From Aquabacter cavernae (GTDB taxonomy: Bacteria; Pseudomonadota; Alphaproteobacteria; Rhizobiales; Xanthobacteraceae): DNA of 64,000 nt. A program made the position numbers and the translations under genes. Position 1 is the first letter of the stretch. The number at the start of each line of letters is the position of its first letter. This document shows, one piece after another, positions 52,654 through 61,996 of this stretch. A model generated the notes under the pieces. That model did no database searches, was not told where the DNA came from, and was given only the letters and a program-made list of their open reading frames with translations. Location of the stretch: contig NZ_RWKV01000015.1 of the NCBI RefSeq assembly GCF_003993795.1, positions 186,001 to 250,000 on the forward strand. Direction: 5' to 3'.

Positions 52654-53580
52654 TCAGGCACGCAGCGTCTCACCGAGCCGTGCAAGCTCGGCGGCCAGGA
52701 AGCGGCGCCCCTCCTCCAGCAGCATGTCGGCGAAATCCTTCACCTTCAGCGGCACCAGCTGGCGGGCGGGATAGAGCACGCCGAGGGTCAAGGGCGTCGG
52801 CGCATGGTTCTCCATCACGGGCACCAGATGTCCCTGCGCCAGCGCGTCGGCCACCTCGAAGCGGGGCTTCACCACGAGGCCCCGCCCCTCCATGGCCCAG
52901 ACGGTGAGCACGTCGCCATCGTCGGCCTCCAGATGCCCCGTCACCGGCACGGCCACCTCGCGGCCCGCATCGGTGAGGGACCAGCGGAATTCCCGCGCCC
53001 CCGCGAACCTGAGGAGCAGGCATTGATGACGCGAGAGGTCGGACGGCTTCCTCGGCACCCCCGCCCGCTCCAGATAGGCGGGCGATGCACAGGTGACGCG
53101 CTCCACGCGCGCCACCTTGCGCATGATCATGGAGGAATCCTCGAACGCGCCCATGCGCAAAGCGAGGTCCACGGATTCCGAGATCAGGTCGATGGTGTGC
53201 TCGGAGAGGCGCAGGCGCACGTCGATCTGCGGATGCACCTCCTGGTAGCGCGCCGCGACCGGCGCCACGAGGCGTCGGCCGAGATGCAGCGACGCCGTGA
53301 CCCGCAGCGCCCCGCGCGGCATGGCGCCCAGCTCGCTCACATTGGATTCGGCCGCCTCGATGAGCCGCAGCGCCTCCGTGACGTTCTCATAGAAGACGCG
53401 CCCCTGCTCGGTCAGGCTCATGCGCCGCGTGGTGCGGTTGAACAGGCGGCAGCCCAGGTGCTTTTCCAGCATCTGGATGCGGTGGCTGACCACATTGGCG
53501 GACAGGCGCAGCCGTCGCCCCGCCTCGGAAAAGCTCTCGCTCTCCACCGCGCTCACGAAGGCCCGCATATTCTCAAGCAC
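52654..53580 (-). CDS. LysR-family transcriptional regulator
   Basis: 308 residues: an N-terminal helix-turn-helix (MRAFVSAVESESFSEAGRRLRLSANVVSHRIQMLEKHLGCRLFNRTTRRMSLTEQG) and a two-lobe effector domain (about 90-300). I prefer the GTG at 53580 (VLENMRAF) with GGGAGAG upstream; the ATG at 53568 is the alternative. It is divergent from the M20 hydrolase gene across about 146 bases, the usual LysR arrangement, so that gene and perhaps the urate oxidase downstream are its likely targets. The inducer is unknown. Confidence 0.9.
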   Translation of the reverse strand: MLENMRAFVSAVESESFSEAGRRLRLSANVVSHRIQMLEKHLGCRLFNRTTRRMSLTEQGRVFYENVTEALRLIEAAESNVSELGAMPRGALRVTASLHLGRRLVAPVAARYQEVHPQIDVRLRLSEHTIDLISESVDLALRMGAFEDSSMIMRKVARVERVTCASPAYLERAGVPRKPSDLSRHQCLLLRFAGAREFRWSLTDAGREVAVPVTGHLEADDGDVLTVWAMEGRGLVVKPRFEVADALAQGHLVPVMENHAPTPLTLGVLYPARQLVPLKVKDFADMLLEEGRRFLAAELARLGETLRA

Positions 53581-53726
53581 GGCGCACGCTCTCCCGCTTC
53601 CCGCGCAAGGGTAGCGCGCCACGCCCCCGCGTCCATATGCGCGGCGCCGCTTGCGGCGTCACATCCGCATCGCCCGTGGGGTGCGATATCCTCCCCTGTC
53701 TGCCGTCACGTCGAAGGAACCCGTTC

Positions 53727-54956
53727 ATGACCCCCACCGAGGCCAGCCATCTCGACACCCTCATCGCCGCGCGCGAAGCCGAGCAGGTCGCCTTCCTCGC
53801 GGAACTGGTGAAGGTGCCCTCCGACAATCCCCCCGGCGACTGCGCCCCCGCTGCCGCACGGGCCGCGGACCTGCTGGAGGGCCTCGGCTTCACGGTGGAG
53901 CGCCACATTGTGCCGCAGGACCGCGTGAAGGCGGCGGGCATGGTGAGCGCAACCAACCTCGTCGTGCGCCACAGCTTCGGCGAGGGCCCCACCGTGGCGC
54001 TCAACGCCCATGGCGACGTGGTGCCCCCCGGGGAGGGCTGGACGCAGGATCCCTATGGCGCGGCCATCGTGAACGGGGAGATGTATGGCCGGGGTGCCGC
54101 CGTCTCCAAGTCCGACTTCGCCACCTATGCCTTCGCTTTGGATGCGCTGAAGCGATCGGGCCTGCCGCTGAAGGGCACGGTGGAACTGCACTTCACCTAT
54201 GACGAGGAGATCGGCGGCGAGATCGGGCCGGGCTTCCTCATTTCCGAGGCGCTGACCAAGCCGGACTACGTGATCTCGGCGGGCTTCTCCTATGCGGTGG
54301 TGGTGGCCCACAATGGCTGCCTGCATCTGGAAGTGGAGGTGGCGGGCCGCTCCGCCCATGCCGCCCTGCCCTTCACCGGCATCGACGCCCTGGAAGCCAC
54401 CACCAGCATTCTCTCCGCGCTCTATGAATATCGCGACGGCCTCGCCGCCACGGTGTCGAAGACGACGGGCATCGGCTCGCCGCAGCTCACCGTCGGGCTC
54501 ATCTCCGGCGGCATCAACACCAATGTGGTGCCCGACCGCGTCACCTTCCGCCTCGACCGCCGCATCGTGCCCGAGGAAATGCCGGAACAGGTGGAGGAAG
54601 AGGTGCGCGATGCCATCCTGCTCGCCGCCTCCGCCTATCCGCAGGCGCGCATTTCCATCCGCCGCCTGCTCCTCGCCCGTCCGCTGGTGGCCGATCCCGC
54701 GGCCCTGCGCATGGCCGACATCCTGCGCGCCAATGCCCGCGAGGTGATCGGCGAGGACATCCCGGCCCGGGGCGTGCCGCTCTACACGGACGCCCGCCTC
54801 TATGCGGAAGGCGGTTTCCCCGTGGTGCTCTACGGGGCCGGCCCGCGCTCCATCGAGGAGGCGAACGGCCACCGCGCCGACGAGAAGATCCGCCTGTCGG
54901 ACCTCTCCCTCGCCACCCGCGTGATCGCCCGTTCGGTGGCCGACCTGTTGACCTGA
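53727..54956 (+). CDS. M20-family amidohydrolase/peptidase (ArgE/DapE/ACY1 type)
   Basis: 409 residues. Zn-binding motifs are VALNAHGDVVPPGEGW, YGRGAAVSKSD, and the catalytic/metal Glu pair in FTYDEEIGGEIGPG; a lid domain with GRSAHAALPFTGIDALE sits in the middle, and VVLYGAG with IEEANGHRADE closes the site. The start at 53727 (MTPTEASHLD) is where similarity to the family begins. It lies between the LysR regulator and urate oxidase. It may perform a late amide step of the pathway, such as a ureidoglycolate or N-carbamoyl hydrolysis, but ArgE/DapE-like substrates are equally possible. Confidence 0.82.
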   Translation: MTPTEASHLDTLIAAREAEQVAFLAELVKVPSDNPPGDCAPAAARAADLLEGLGFTVERHIVPQDRVKAAGMVSATNLVVRHSFGEGPTVALNAHGDVVPPGEGWTQDPYGAAIVNGEMYGRGAAVSKSDFATYAFALDALKRSGLPLKGTVELHFTYDEEIGGEIGPGFLISEALTKPDYVISAGFSYAVVVAHNGCLHLEVEVAGRSAHAALPFTGIDALEATTSILSALYEYRDGLAATVSKTTGIGSPQLTVGLISGGINTNVVPDRVTFRLDRRIVPEEMPEQVEEEVRDAILLAASAYPQARISIRRLLLARPLVADPAALRMADILRANAREVIGEDIPARGVPLYTDARLYAEGGFPVVLYGAGPRSIEEANGHRADEKIRLSDLSLATRVIARSVADLLT

Positions 54957-55088
54957 GGCCGAAGCCCGCGCGGCGCCTGAGCGAACCCACCCGGCGCAGC
55001 CGAAGACCGGGGTCGCAGCATGATCAAGATCAGCGCGGGGAGGCCTGACATCGCTTAACGACACACAAAACCAGCAGAGGGTTCCAGC

Positions 55089-55925
55089 ATGACTTTGGTG
55101 AGCAATACCTACGGAAAGGCGCGTGTGCGCGTTCTGCGCGTGAAGAAGGACGGGCCACGTCACGACGTGCGCGAACTGAGCGTCCTCGCTTTGGTCACCG
55201 GGGATTTCGCCGCCTCCTATGTGGCGGCGGACAATTCCAAGATGATCTGCACGGACACCGTGAAGAACGTGGTCAACGTGGTGGCGCGCGAGCAGCTCGA
55301 CCTCGACACGGAAGCCTTCTGCGCCGCCGTCGCCGACAAGCTGCTCACCTCCTATCCGCAGGTGGAGAGCGCCACCGTCACCGCCCACGAGACCAAGTGG
55401 GACCGCCTGTCCTTCCACGGCGCGCCCCACCCTCATTCCTTCACGCTGGATTCCAACGGCAAGCCCTTCGCCAAGGTGGTCGCCACCCGCGACAAGGTGG
55501 AGATCACATCGGGCATTTCCGGCTTCACCTTCATGAAGACCACGGGCTCGGCCTGGGACAATTTCCACACCGACCCCTACACCACCCTGAAGGAGACGCG
55601 GGACCGCATCTGCGCCACCGCCATGGAGGCGAGCTGGCGCTGGAGCGGCGCGCCGGAAGACTACAAGACGGCCAATGCGACCATCCTCTCCACGCTCATC
55701 GAGGTGTTCGCCACCACCTTCTCGGAAAGCGTGCAGGACAGCCTCTACCGCATGGGGTCTGCGGTGCTCGCCAAGGTGCCGGAAGTGATCGACATCTCGC
55801 TCGCCTGCCCGAACAAGCATTACCTGCTGATCAACCTGTCGGCCTTCGATCTCGACAATGACAATGTGGTCTTCGTGCCCACCGACGAGCCCCACGGCCA
55901 GATCGAGTGCACGGTCGGCCGCTGA
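55089..55925 (+). CDS. Cofactor-independent urate oxidase (uricase)
   Basis: Oxidises urate to 5-hydroxyisourate with O2, giving H2O2. 278 residues in two tandem T-fold domains. The catalytic set is complete: Lys10 in NTYGKARVRVL, Thr55 in CTDTVKN and His244 in PNKHYLLINL. Asp-Asn-Phe-His-Thr-Asp-Pro-Tyr-Thr-Thr in the second domain is the usual uricase signature region. Start at 55089 with AGAGGG upstream. It follows the M20 gene after 132 bases. Many alphaproteobacteria use the membrane-bound PuuD or FAD-type HpxO instead, so the cofactor-free type is worth noting. Confidence 0.95.
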   Translation: MTLVSNTYGKARVRVLRVKKDGPRHDVRELSVLALVTGDFAASYVAADNSKMICTDTVKNVVNVVAREQLDLDTEAFCAAVADKLLTSYPQVESATVTAHETKWDRLSFHGAPHPHSFTLDSNGKPFAKVVATRDKVEITSGISGFTFMKTTGSAWDNFHTDPYTTLKETRDRICATAMEASWRWSGAPEDYKTANATILSTLIEVFATTFSESVQDSLYRMGSAVLAKVPEVIDISLACPNKHYLLINLSAFDLDNDNVVFVPTDEPHGQIECTVGR

Positions 55926-55961
55926 TCGGCCTGCCGGAAACACTCAAGGACAAGCCGCCCT

Positions 55962-55980
55962 GCCCGGATCCGCTCCGGGC
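55962..55980. terminator. Hairpin between urate oxidase and the barrel protein gene
   Basis: GCCCGGA (55962-55968) pairs with TCCGGGC (55974-55980) between convergent stop codons. Short stem, no T-tract; probable bidirectional terminator. Confidence 0.5.
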
Positions 55981-55990
55981 GGGCCCTCCT

Positions 55991-57955
55991 TCAGATCCGC
56001 ATGCGCAGCAGCACGGCGCCCATCTGGTTCAGGAAGCCGCTGGGGCTGGCGGCCAGATCGTATGTGACGCTCAGGTCCATCTGGCCTGTCCGCATGCCGG
56101 TAAGGCCGATCCCGGCGGTGTAGAGCCAGGGCGAGAGGTTCGCGCCCTCGGTGACGAAGACGCCCCCGCCGCCCGCATAGGCGGCGCTCACCTGCGATTG
56201 TTCGTCCAGCATGTTGTAGCCCACCCCGCCATTGGCGGTGAGGGCCAGATGGTCGGTGAGGCGATAGCTGGCCTTGAAACCGGCAGTGAGCAGCAATTCC
56301 CGATAGGTCTGTGAGGAAACGGTGAGGTCCAGCGCCCCGGCCCCACTTTCCGTGTAGCCGTCCGCCTGCACCTGGGCATAGTCGAGCCGCACCAGCGGGG
56401 AGACGGAAAGGTCCGGCGAGAGCAAGAACCGCTGGGAGAGACCGATGCCCCCATGGCCGGTCCAGCCGTCATAATCGGCGCCCGCCGCGCTGCCCATGAA
56501 GGCGATGGTGCGCTGGGCGCTGTTGCGATTGTAGCCACCGTCCAATTGGAAGGTGAGGTCGAGATCGGGCGCCAGCCCATAGGCGCCGTAGAGGCCGAAC
56601 TGGTAGGTGCTCACATCCAATCCGTTGGGCACCAGATCGTTGCCCCCCGTGATGGACGTGGCGGAATAGGCCGCCACCATACCCAGCACGGCATCCGGCC
56701 CCACGGACGCATCCATGCCCGCCGCGAGGCCGCCGCCGGACGCGGAATAGCCCGCGACGCCACTTTGCGTGCCCTGGTCCGCGAAGTTGCCGAAGGGGCG
56801 CAGCCAGATGTTGCGTTCCGCTCCCGGCGCATCCGGCCCATGGACGGTGTCGAGGCGGCCCATGACCACCTGCTGGAAGGCGCGCTGCGTGGCATAGGTG
56901 GCCTGCGCCCCCGCGCCGTTGAGCACCGGCAGGGTCTGGCTGATGGCCGTGGACAGGGCCGCCCCCTCCAGGCCGTTCAGCGCGGCGATGGCGGGCGCCA
57001 GCGGGCCGAGAAGGCCCTGGACCGTGCCCGCGACGCCATAGAGCGTGGTGGCCGCGCCCAGCGCCGAAGGGTTTCCCGCCGCCGCCACCGCCTGGGCGTA
57101 AGGCTGCACCAGCGACAGGACGGTGATGTCGCCGGTGAAAAGCGCGTCGGCACTGTAGGTGCCCAGCAGCATGGCGGCCGCCGCCGGATCTCCCTCGGCG
57201 GCGCCATAGAGGCTGACAAGCTGGCCGTCGGCGATGGTGTTGAACAGCACCCGCCCTTCCGGCGTCACCGAGCCGAGCACCGTATAGGTGCCCGCGCCCG
57301 ATCCGCCCGGCCCCACGGCGAGGCCCCAAAAATAGCCGCCCTGGAAATTGGTGATGACCAGATTGCCCGCGCCGGGCGCGCCGAACAGGCCGGGGCTGGT
57401 CATGCGCCAGGGCGTGCCCTGCATCCAGGCCCAATTGCTCGCGGCGGGGGACGGCACCACCTGCGCCTGGGGCGGCGTGAAGGTGGCGGGGTCATAGGGC
57501 ACCATATAGGCCCAATGGGTCACCAGCAGCGCCGTGCCGGTGATCATCTGCATTTCCATCTGGGTGATCCCCCCGCGCTCGGTCATGCGGCCGAGCCCGA
57601 TGGTGGCGGGGCCGCCATCGGTGGAGGTGAACACCATGGAGATCTCGCCCGAAGGCGTGACCGTGCCCTGGATGGACTGCGTTGACGTGGACAGGGTCGG
57701 CCCCATGGCGAGCTGGCCGTAGGAGATGCCGGTGAAGAGGCCGTTGGTGGAGGTGCCCAGCGCCCAGAGCGTCTGGTCGCCGATGGGAATGGGATTGGCG
57801 AAGGAGGTGCTGGGCGCCGCATAGGCCAGCATGTTGGGCACCGGCACATACCAATGGCTGTTGGAGATGATGGGGTCCCAGACCGACTGCGCGGCCACCG
57901 GCGAAGCAAGCCCCGCCAGCACCATGCCCCAATACAGCCCCGGCCCGCGTCCCAT
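55991..57955 (-). CDS. Autotransporter-type outer-membrane beta-barrel protein, function unknown
   Basis: 654 residues with a signal peptide (MGRGPGLYWGMVLAGLASPVAAQS). The first ~360 residues are a Gly/Ala/Thr-rich exported region without recognisable repeats. Residues about 385-654 read as an autotransporter barrel: alternating short amphipathic strands such as NIWLRPFGNFADQGTQSG, YQFGLYGAYGLAPDLDLTFQLDGGYN and VSPLVRLDYAQVQADGYTESG, ending LLRMRI. No protease, lipase or adhesin motif is seen in the passenger. It stands alone, convergent with the urate oxidase gene. The upstream region carries copy 2 of the tandem-hairpin repeat. Confidence 0.78.
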   Translation of the reverse strand: MGRGPGLYWGMVLAGLASPVAAQSVWDPIISNSHWYVPVPNMLAYAAPSTSFANPIPIGDQTLWALGTSTNGLFTGISYGQLAMGPTLSTSTQSIQGTVTPSGEISMVFTSTDGGPATIGLGRMTERGGITQMEMQMITGTALLVTHWAYMVPYDPATFTPPQAQVVPSPAASNWAWMQGTPWRMTSPGLFGAPGAGNLVITNFQGGYFWGLAVGPGGSGAGTYTVLGSVTPEGRVLFNTIADGQLVSLYGAAEGDPAAAAMLLGTYSADALFTGDITVLSLVQPYAQAVAAAGNPSALGAATTLYGVAGTVQGLLGPLAPAIAALNGLEGAALSTAISQTLPVLNGAGAQATYATQRAFQQVVMGRLDTVHGPDAPGAERNIWLRPFGNFADQGTQSGVAGYSASGGGLAAGMDASVGPDAVLGMVAAYSATSITGGNDLVPNGLDVSTYQFGLYGAYGLAPDLDLTFQLDGGYNRNSAQRTIAFMGSAAGADYDGWTGHGGIGLSQRFLLSPDLSVSPLVRLDYAQVQADGYTESGAGALDLTVSSQTYRELLLTAGFKASYRLTDHLALTANGGVGYNMLDEQSQVSAAYAGGGGVFVTEGANLSPWLYTAGIGLTGMRTGQMDLSVTYDLAASPSGFLNQMGAVLLRMRI

Positions 57956-57986
57956 CCTCCGGCCCCCTTCCGTGGTTTATCCCGCC

Positions 57987-58084
57987 AGAGTGCTTCAGCC
58001 TTTCATGGAAACGCTGGAGCACTCTATCTCATTGTTTTTCGCGTTTCCTTCACGCGAACCGCTGCACACTTCGCTCGGAAACGC
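57987..58084. repeat. Tandem-hairpin intergenic repeat, copy 2
   Basis: Hairpin 1 pairs AGAGTGCT (57987-57994) with AGCACTCT (58018-58025). Hairpin 2 pairs GCGTTTCC (58041-58048) with GGAAACGC (58077-58084) and GCGAA (58054-58058) with TTCGC (58070-58074). Compared with copy 1 (13321-13440), several stem positions change on both sides so that pairing is kept. Confidence 0.75.
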
Positions 58085-58145
58085 TTCAGTGAAAGCGGGG
58101 TGGCACTTTCGGCCAATGGCGAAATCTGTCGATTCGGACCTGTGC

Positions 58146-58478
58146 TCAGCCCCCGTCCGCCGGTTCCCCGGTCTGCGTGCCCACCCAGGCGGCGAAGGCC
58201 GTTCCGCTCGCCTCCACCGGCAGGAGGAGGATGGCGGGCACCTCATAGGGATGGGTTTCGGCCAAAGCGGCCATGAGGTCGGCCGCCCGCGCCTGCGTGG
58301 TCTTCAGGAGCAGCACCACCTCGTCCGCCCGCTCGACGGCGCCCTGCCACTCATAGATGGAGATCATGGCCGGCAGGATATTGGCGCAGGCGGCAAGCCG
58401 CGCGCTCACCAGCCGCCGCCCCGCCGCCTCGGCCGTCGCGACGGAGGGAAAGGTCGAATAAACGAGCCTCAGCGTCAT
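58146..58478 (-). CDS. cutA: CutA-type divalent-cation tolerance protein
   Basis: 110 residues, a trimeric PII-like fold. The conserved segments are [31 protein letters not shown] (copper-site Cys), [22 protein letters not shown] and [14 protein letters not shown]. The family is linked to copper tolerance in E. coli, though its general role is unsettled. It is divergent from NAD kinase. No metal-efflux gene is near. Confidence 0.92.
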   Translation of the reverse strand: MTLRLVYSTFPSVATAEAAGRRLVSARLAACANILPAMISIYEWQGAVERADEVVLLLKTTQARAADLMAALAETHPYEVPAILLLPVEASGTAFAAWVGTQTGEPADGG

Positions 58479-58612
58479 GGATGCCCTCCCCGCTCGCGCT
58501 TTCGTGGCAGCATGGGCCGCGCCCGGCGCCTCGACAAGCCACGGACGGACCGATACTTAAACCCAGCGCCGCTTTCCGGCGCGCAGAGGGGAGCCGCCGT
58601 CGCGGCTGGCCG

Positions 58613-59395
58613 ATGAGCGGAGCCGACACGTCTTTCGAGAAGATCGCCTTCACGGCCGCCGCCACGCCGGAAGCCGAGGCGGCCCGCATCCGCCTCGCGG
58701 ACCTGTATGGCGAGACCACCCTGGAGGAGGCCGAGGTGATCGTCGCCCTGGGCGGCGACGGCATGATGCTCCAGACCCTCCATGCGGTGCGCGGGCGCGG
58801 CGTGCCCATTTACGGCATGCATCGCGGCTCGGTCGGTTTCCTCATGAACACCTATCGCGAGGATCTGCTGCGCGAGCGGCTGAACGCGGCGATCCAGGTG
58901 AAGATCCATCCCCTCGCCATGGAGGCCGTGGACCAGCAGGGCAACCGCCATCGCGCCCACGCCTTCAACGAGGTGGCCCTGTTCCGCCAGACCTATCAGG
59001 CCGGCAAGCTGAAGGTGCGCATCGACGGGCGCGAGCGCCTGGAGGAGCTGATCTGCGACGGCATCATCATCGCCACCCCGGCCGGCTCCACCGCCTATAA
59101 CCTCTCCGCCCACGGCCCCATCCTGCCGCTCGGCACGCCGCTCCTGGCGCTCACCCCCATCTCGCCCTTCCGCCCGCGCCGCTGGCGCGGCGCGCTGGTG
59201 CCGGACAAGGCGTCCATCGAGATCGAGGTGCTGGAGCCCGCCAAGCGGCCCATGAGCGCGGTGGCCGACCATTCGGAGGTGCGCAACGTCATCTCCGTTT
59301 CCGCCGCGCTTGACGCCTCCAGCTCGTCCGCGATGCTGTTCGACCCGGATCACGGGCTCGAAGAACGCATCCTGCGCGAGCAATTCGTCTATTGA
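58613..59395 (+). CDS. nadK: NAD kinase
   Basis: Phosphorylates NAD to NADP using ATP or polyphosphate. 260 residues. The active GGDG is at 47-50 ([15 protein letters not shown]), with [30 protein letters not shown] and ALTPISPF following, all hallmark blocks. The ATG at 58613 ([10 protein letters not shown]) is chosen over the longer open frame from 58481, which overlaps the cutA leader. Alone, followed by the acetylation pair after 36 bases. Confidence 0.95.
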   Translation: MSGADTSFEKIAFTAAATPEAEAARIRLADLYGETTLEEAEVIVALGGDGMMLQTLHAVRGRGVPIYGMHRGSVGFLMNTYREDLLRERLNAAIQVKIHPLAMEAVDQQGNRHRAHAFNEVALFRQTYQAGKLKVRIDGRERLEELICDGIIIATPAGSTAYNLSAHGPILPLGTPLLALTPISPFRPRRWRGALVPDKASIEIEVLEPAKRPMSAVADHSEVRNVISVSAALDASSSSAMLFDPDHGLEERILREQFVY

Positions 59396-59431
59396 GGGCG
59401 GGCCGCACGGCCCCCGTACGAAACCCGGCTC

Positions 59432-60847
59432 ATGGTCTTCTCCTCAGTCACCTTCCTCTATTATTTCCTGCCCTTGTTCCTGGTCGCTTATTTCGCGACG
59501 CCGGGCACGCGGGCGCGCAATCTGGTCCTGCTGGTCTTCTCGCTCGCCTTCTATGCCTGGGGCGGGCTGTGGAACCTCGCTCTGCTCTGCATTTCCATGG
59601 CGGGCAATTACGCCCTCGCTTTGCTCATCGGCTCGCGCCCGGAGGGACGGCGGCTCGGGGCGCTATGGCTGGCGGTGTGCCTGAACCTCGCGGGGCTGAT
59701 CTTCTTCAAATATGCCGGCTTCCTGGCGGAGAATATCAACCTGATCCTGCCGGACGGCCTCGATATTCCCGTGGTCCATCCGGAATGGCCGCTGGGCATC
59801 TCCTTCTTCACCTTCCACGCCATCTCCTATCTGGTGGACGTGTATCGCGGACGGGCGAAGGCCAATGGGCGGCTGGAGGAGATCGCGGTCTACATCACCA
59901 TGTTCCCGCAACTGGTGGCCGGCCCCATCGTGCGCTACTCCACCATCGCGAACCGCATCCGCGAGCGACGCACCACCCTGGGCCGGGCCTCGGCGGGGCT
60001 GCGCATCTTCGTCATCGGCCTGTCCTGGAAGGTGCTGATCGCCGACGAAGTGGCCCCCGTGGCGGCCATGGTGTTCGACCAGATCGACACGCCCAACTTC
60101 GCCACCGCCTGGCTCGGCCTGTCCGCCTACGCGCTGCAGATCTATTTCGACTTCGGCGGCTATTCCAACATGGCCATCGGCCTCGCCTTGGCCATGGGGC
60201 TGAAATTCCCCCGCAACTTCAACCTGCCCTATGGCGCCCTGTCGGTGACGGACTTCTGGCGGCGCTGGCACATGAGCCTGTCCAGCTGGTTCCGGGACTA
60301 TGTCTATATTCCGCTGGGCGGCAACCGGAACGGGCACCTGCACACCGCCATCAATCTGTGGGCCGTCTTCCTGCTGTGCGGCCTCTGGCACGGCGCAGCC
60401 TGGACCTTCCTCATCTGGGGCGCCCATCACGGCCTGTTCCTGGTGCTGGAACGCACGCGGTTCGGGCGGATGATGGCCGCCGCGCCGCGCGTGCTGCGCC
60501 ACGCTTATGTGTTCGCCGTGTTCCTCTCGGGCTGGGTCTGGTTCCGCGCTTTGACGCTGGATGACGCCTTCACCCTCTTCAAGGGCCTTGCGGGCCTCAA
60601 CGGCTTCGGCCCCGTTGACGCCTCGCTGATGACGGCGCTCCAGCCCATCACCATCGCCGTCATGGTGCTGGGCTGGCCGCTGGCCATGTGGGGCCTGCCC
60701 GTTCTGAAGGCCGGCGGTGTCGCGCCCGCCGTGCGTCGCTTCCTGTATGGCAGCGTGGACAGCATCGTGATGCTGATCCTGTTCGCCTTGTGCATCATGA
60801 CGGTGGGGGCTGCGAATTATAGTCCCTTCCTGTATTTCAGGTTTTAA
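59432..60847 (+). CDS. MBOAT-family O-acyltransferase (AlgI-like)
   Basis: 471 residues, about 10-12 transmembrane segments. It probably passes acyl groups across the inner membrane for O-acetylation of a surface glycan. The conserved regions are PLGISFFTFHAISYLVDVYRG, VAGPIVRYS, YFDFGGYSNMAIGLA, FWRRWHMSLSSWFRDYVYIPLGGNR and the catalytic His segment LLCGLWHGAAWTFLIWG. It starts near a weak ribosome site at 59432 and ends five bases before an AlgJ-like gene, the usual two-part arrangement. The acceptor glycan is not identified; no alginate genes are in the window. Confidence 0.9.
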   Translation: MVFSSVTFLYYFLPLFLVAYFATPGTRARNLVLLVFSLAFYAWGGLWNLALLCISMAGNYALALLIGSRPEGRRLGALWLAVCLNLAGLIFFKYAGFLAENINLILPDGLDIPVVHPEWPLGISFFTFHAISYLVDVYRGRAKANGRLEEIAVYITMFPQLVAGPIVRYSTIANRIRERRTTLGRASAGLRIFVIGLSWKVLIADEVAPVAAMVFDQIDTPNFATAWLGLSAYALQIYFDFGGYSNMAIGLALAMGLKFPRNFNLPYGALSVTDFWRRWHMSLSSWFRDYVYIPLGGNRNGHLHTAINLWAVFLLCGLWHGAAWTFLIWGAHHGLFLVLERTRFGRMMAAAPRVLRHAYVFAVFLSGWVWFRALTLDDAFTLFKGLAGLNGFGPVDASLMTALQPITIAVMVLGWPLAMWGLPVLKAGGVAPAVRRFLYGSVDSIVMLILFALCIMTVGAANYSPFLYFRF

Positions 60848-60852
60848 CCGCC

Positions 60853-61950
60853 ATGCCGCTGCTGCTCGCCTATCGCCGCTGGTGGTGCCTGCTGTTCACC
60901 GCCATCCTGTTCCTGCCCTTCCTCGGCCATGTGCTGCCGGACCTGCCCGGCCCGGTGCGCCCGGCGGTGGCGCCGGCGGAGCGCTGGTGGGAGCGGGCGG
61001 GCGAGCGGCTCGATCCCTTCATCAACGCCCATTTCGGCTTCCGGGGCGCCATCATGGGCGCCAATGCCGCCTATGCCCGCGCCTTCCATTCCACCCGCGC
61101 GCGGCCGCTGGTGATCGGCGATGACGGCCAGCTCTTCTATACGGGCGACAAGGCGCTGGAGCAGTCGCTGGGCCTCGTGGTGCGCGAGAGCGGGCTCGAA
61201 ACCTTCGGGGCCGTGCTCCAGTCGTTCGACGCGGCGCTGAAGGCGCGGGGCGCGAAGCTGGTGGTGACCTCGCCACCCAACAACGCCACCGCCCTTTCGG
61301 ACAAGCTGCCGGACTGGGCCGAGGCGCAGATGCGCAAGCCCACCGAGCTGGACATGGTCGCCACCGACCTGACGCGCCGGGGCGTCACCTTCGTGGACCT
61401 GCGCCCGCTGCTGAAAGACGCGGGGGCGACCGGCCCCATCTATATGCGCACCGACAGCCACTGGAACCAGCGCGGTGCGCTCCTCGCCTTCAATGCCGCC
61501 ATGGCGGCGGCGGGCCGCCCGGACCTCGCCATACCGGCGGATGCCGCGCTCGGGCCTCTCACCACCGCGCCCACGGGCGACCTCGCGCGCTATCTGGGCG
61601 AGGCGAGCCCCACGGGCGACCGGGACTATGAAATCCGCCGCCCCGAGCCCCACGCCAAGCTCACCCCGCTCAAGGGCGTGGTACCGGAGAAGCCGCCGAG
61701 CGACCCGTTCCAGCCCTATGCCTTCTCCACCGGCCATGACGGGCCGAGCATCCTGGTGATCGGGGATTCCTTCACCCAGCATTATTGGAAGCGCTTCCTG
61801 GAAGCGCGGGCGAGCCGCTTCGGCTGGATGCACAACAATTCGTGCAAGTTCGAATGGAACGTGATCGACACGTTCAAGCCGGACATCGTGCTCTACGCGC
61901 CCACCGAACGCTCCCTGCCCTGCAAGGGCCTGCCCATCGGCATGCCCTGA
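60853..61950 (+). CDS. AlgJ/AlgX-like SGNH-type O-acetyltransferase
   Basis: 365 residues with an N-terminal signal anchor (about 8-28: RWWCLLFTAILFLPFLGHVL) and a periplasmic domain of the AlgX/AlgJ SGNH class. Catalytic pieces are YMRTDSHWNQRGALLAFN (the D-x-H-W motif) and ILVIGDSFTQHYWKRF (nucleophile Ser in GDSFT). It should take the acetyl group supplied by the MBOAT protein and place it on a polysaccharide. It starts five bases after the MBOAT gene. Closed by a hairpin terminator. Confidence 0.87.
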   Translation: MPLLLAYRRWWCLLFTAILFLPFLGHVLPDLPGPVRPAVAPAERWWERAGERLDPFINAHFGFRGAIMGANAAYARAFHSTRARPLVIGDDGQLFYTGDKALEQSLGLVVRESGLETFGAVLQSFDAALKARGAKLVVTSPPNNATALSDKLPDWAEAQMRKPTELDMVATDLTRRGVTFVDLRPLLKDAGATGPIYMRTDSHWNQRGALLAFNAAMAAAGRPDLAIPADAALGPLTTAPTGDLARYLGEASPTGDRDYEIRRPEPHAKLTPLKGVVPEKPPSDPFQPYAFSTGHDGPSILVIGDSFTQHYWKRFLEARASRFGWMHNNSCKFEWNVIDTFKPDIVLYAPTERSLPCKGLPIGMP

Positions 61951-61969
61951 GGCCACTCGTATCAAGGCG

Positions 61970-61996
61970 CGAGAGCCTGATCCGGTCAGGCTCTCG
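61970..61996. terminator. Bidirectional terminator hairpin
   Basis: CGAGAGCCTGA (61970-61980) pairs perfectly with TCAGGCTCTCG (61986-61996) around TCCGG, between the convergent acetyltransferase and RgpF-like genes. Confidence 0.75.

Noticed and set aside
53637-53726. 30-codon N-terminal extension of the M20 hydrolase from an ATG at 53637
   Set aside because: The added residues are Cys/Pro/Arg-rich and lie in the divergent LysR promoter region; family similarity begins at the ATG at 53727.
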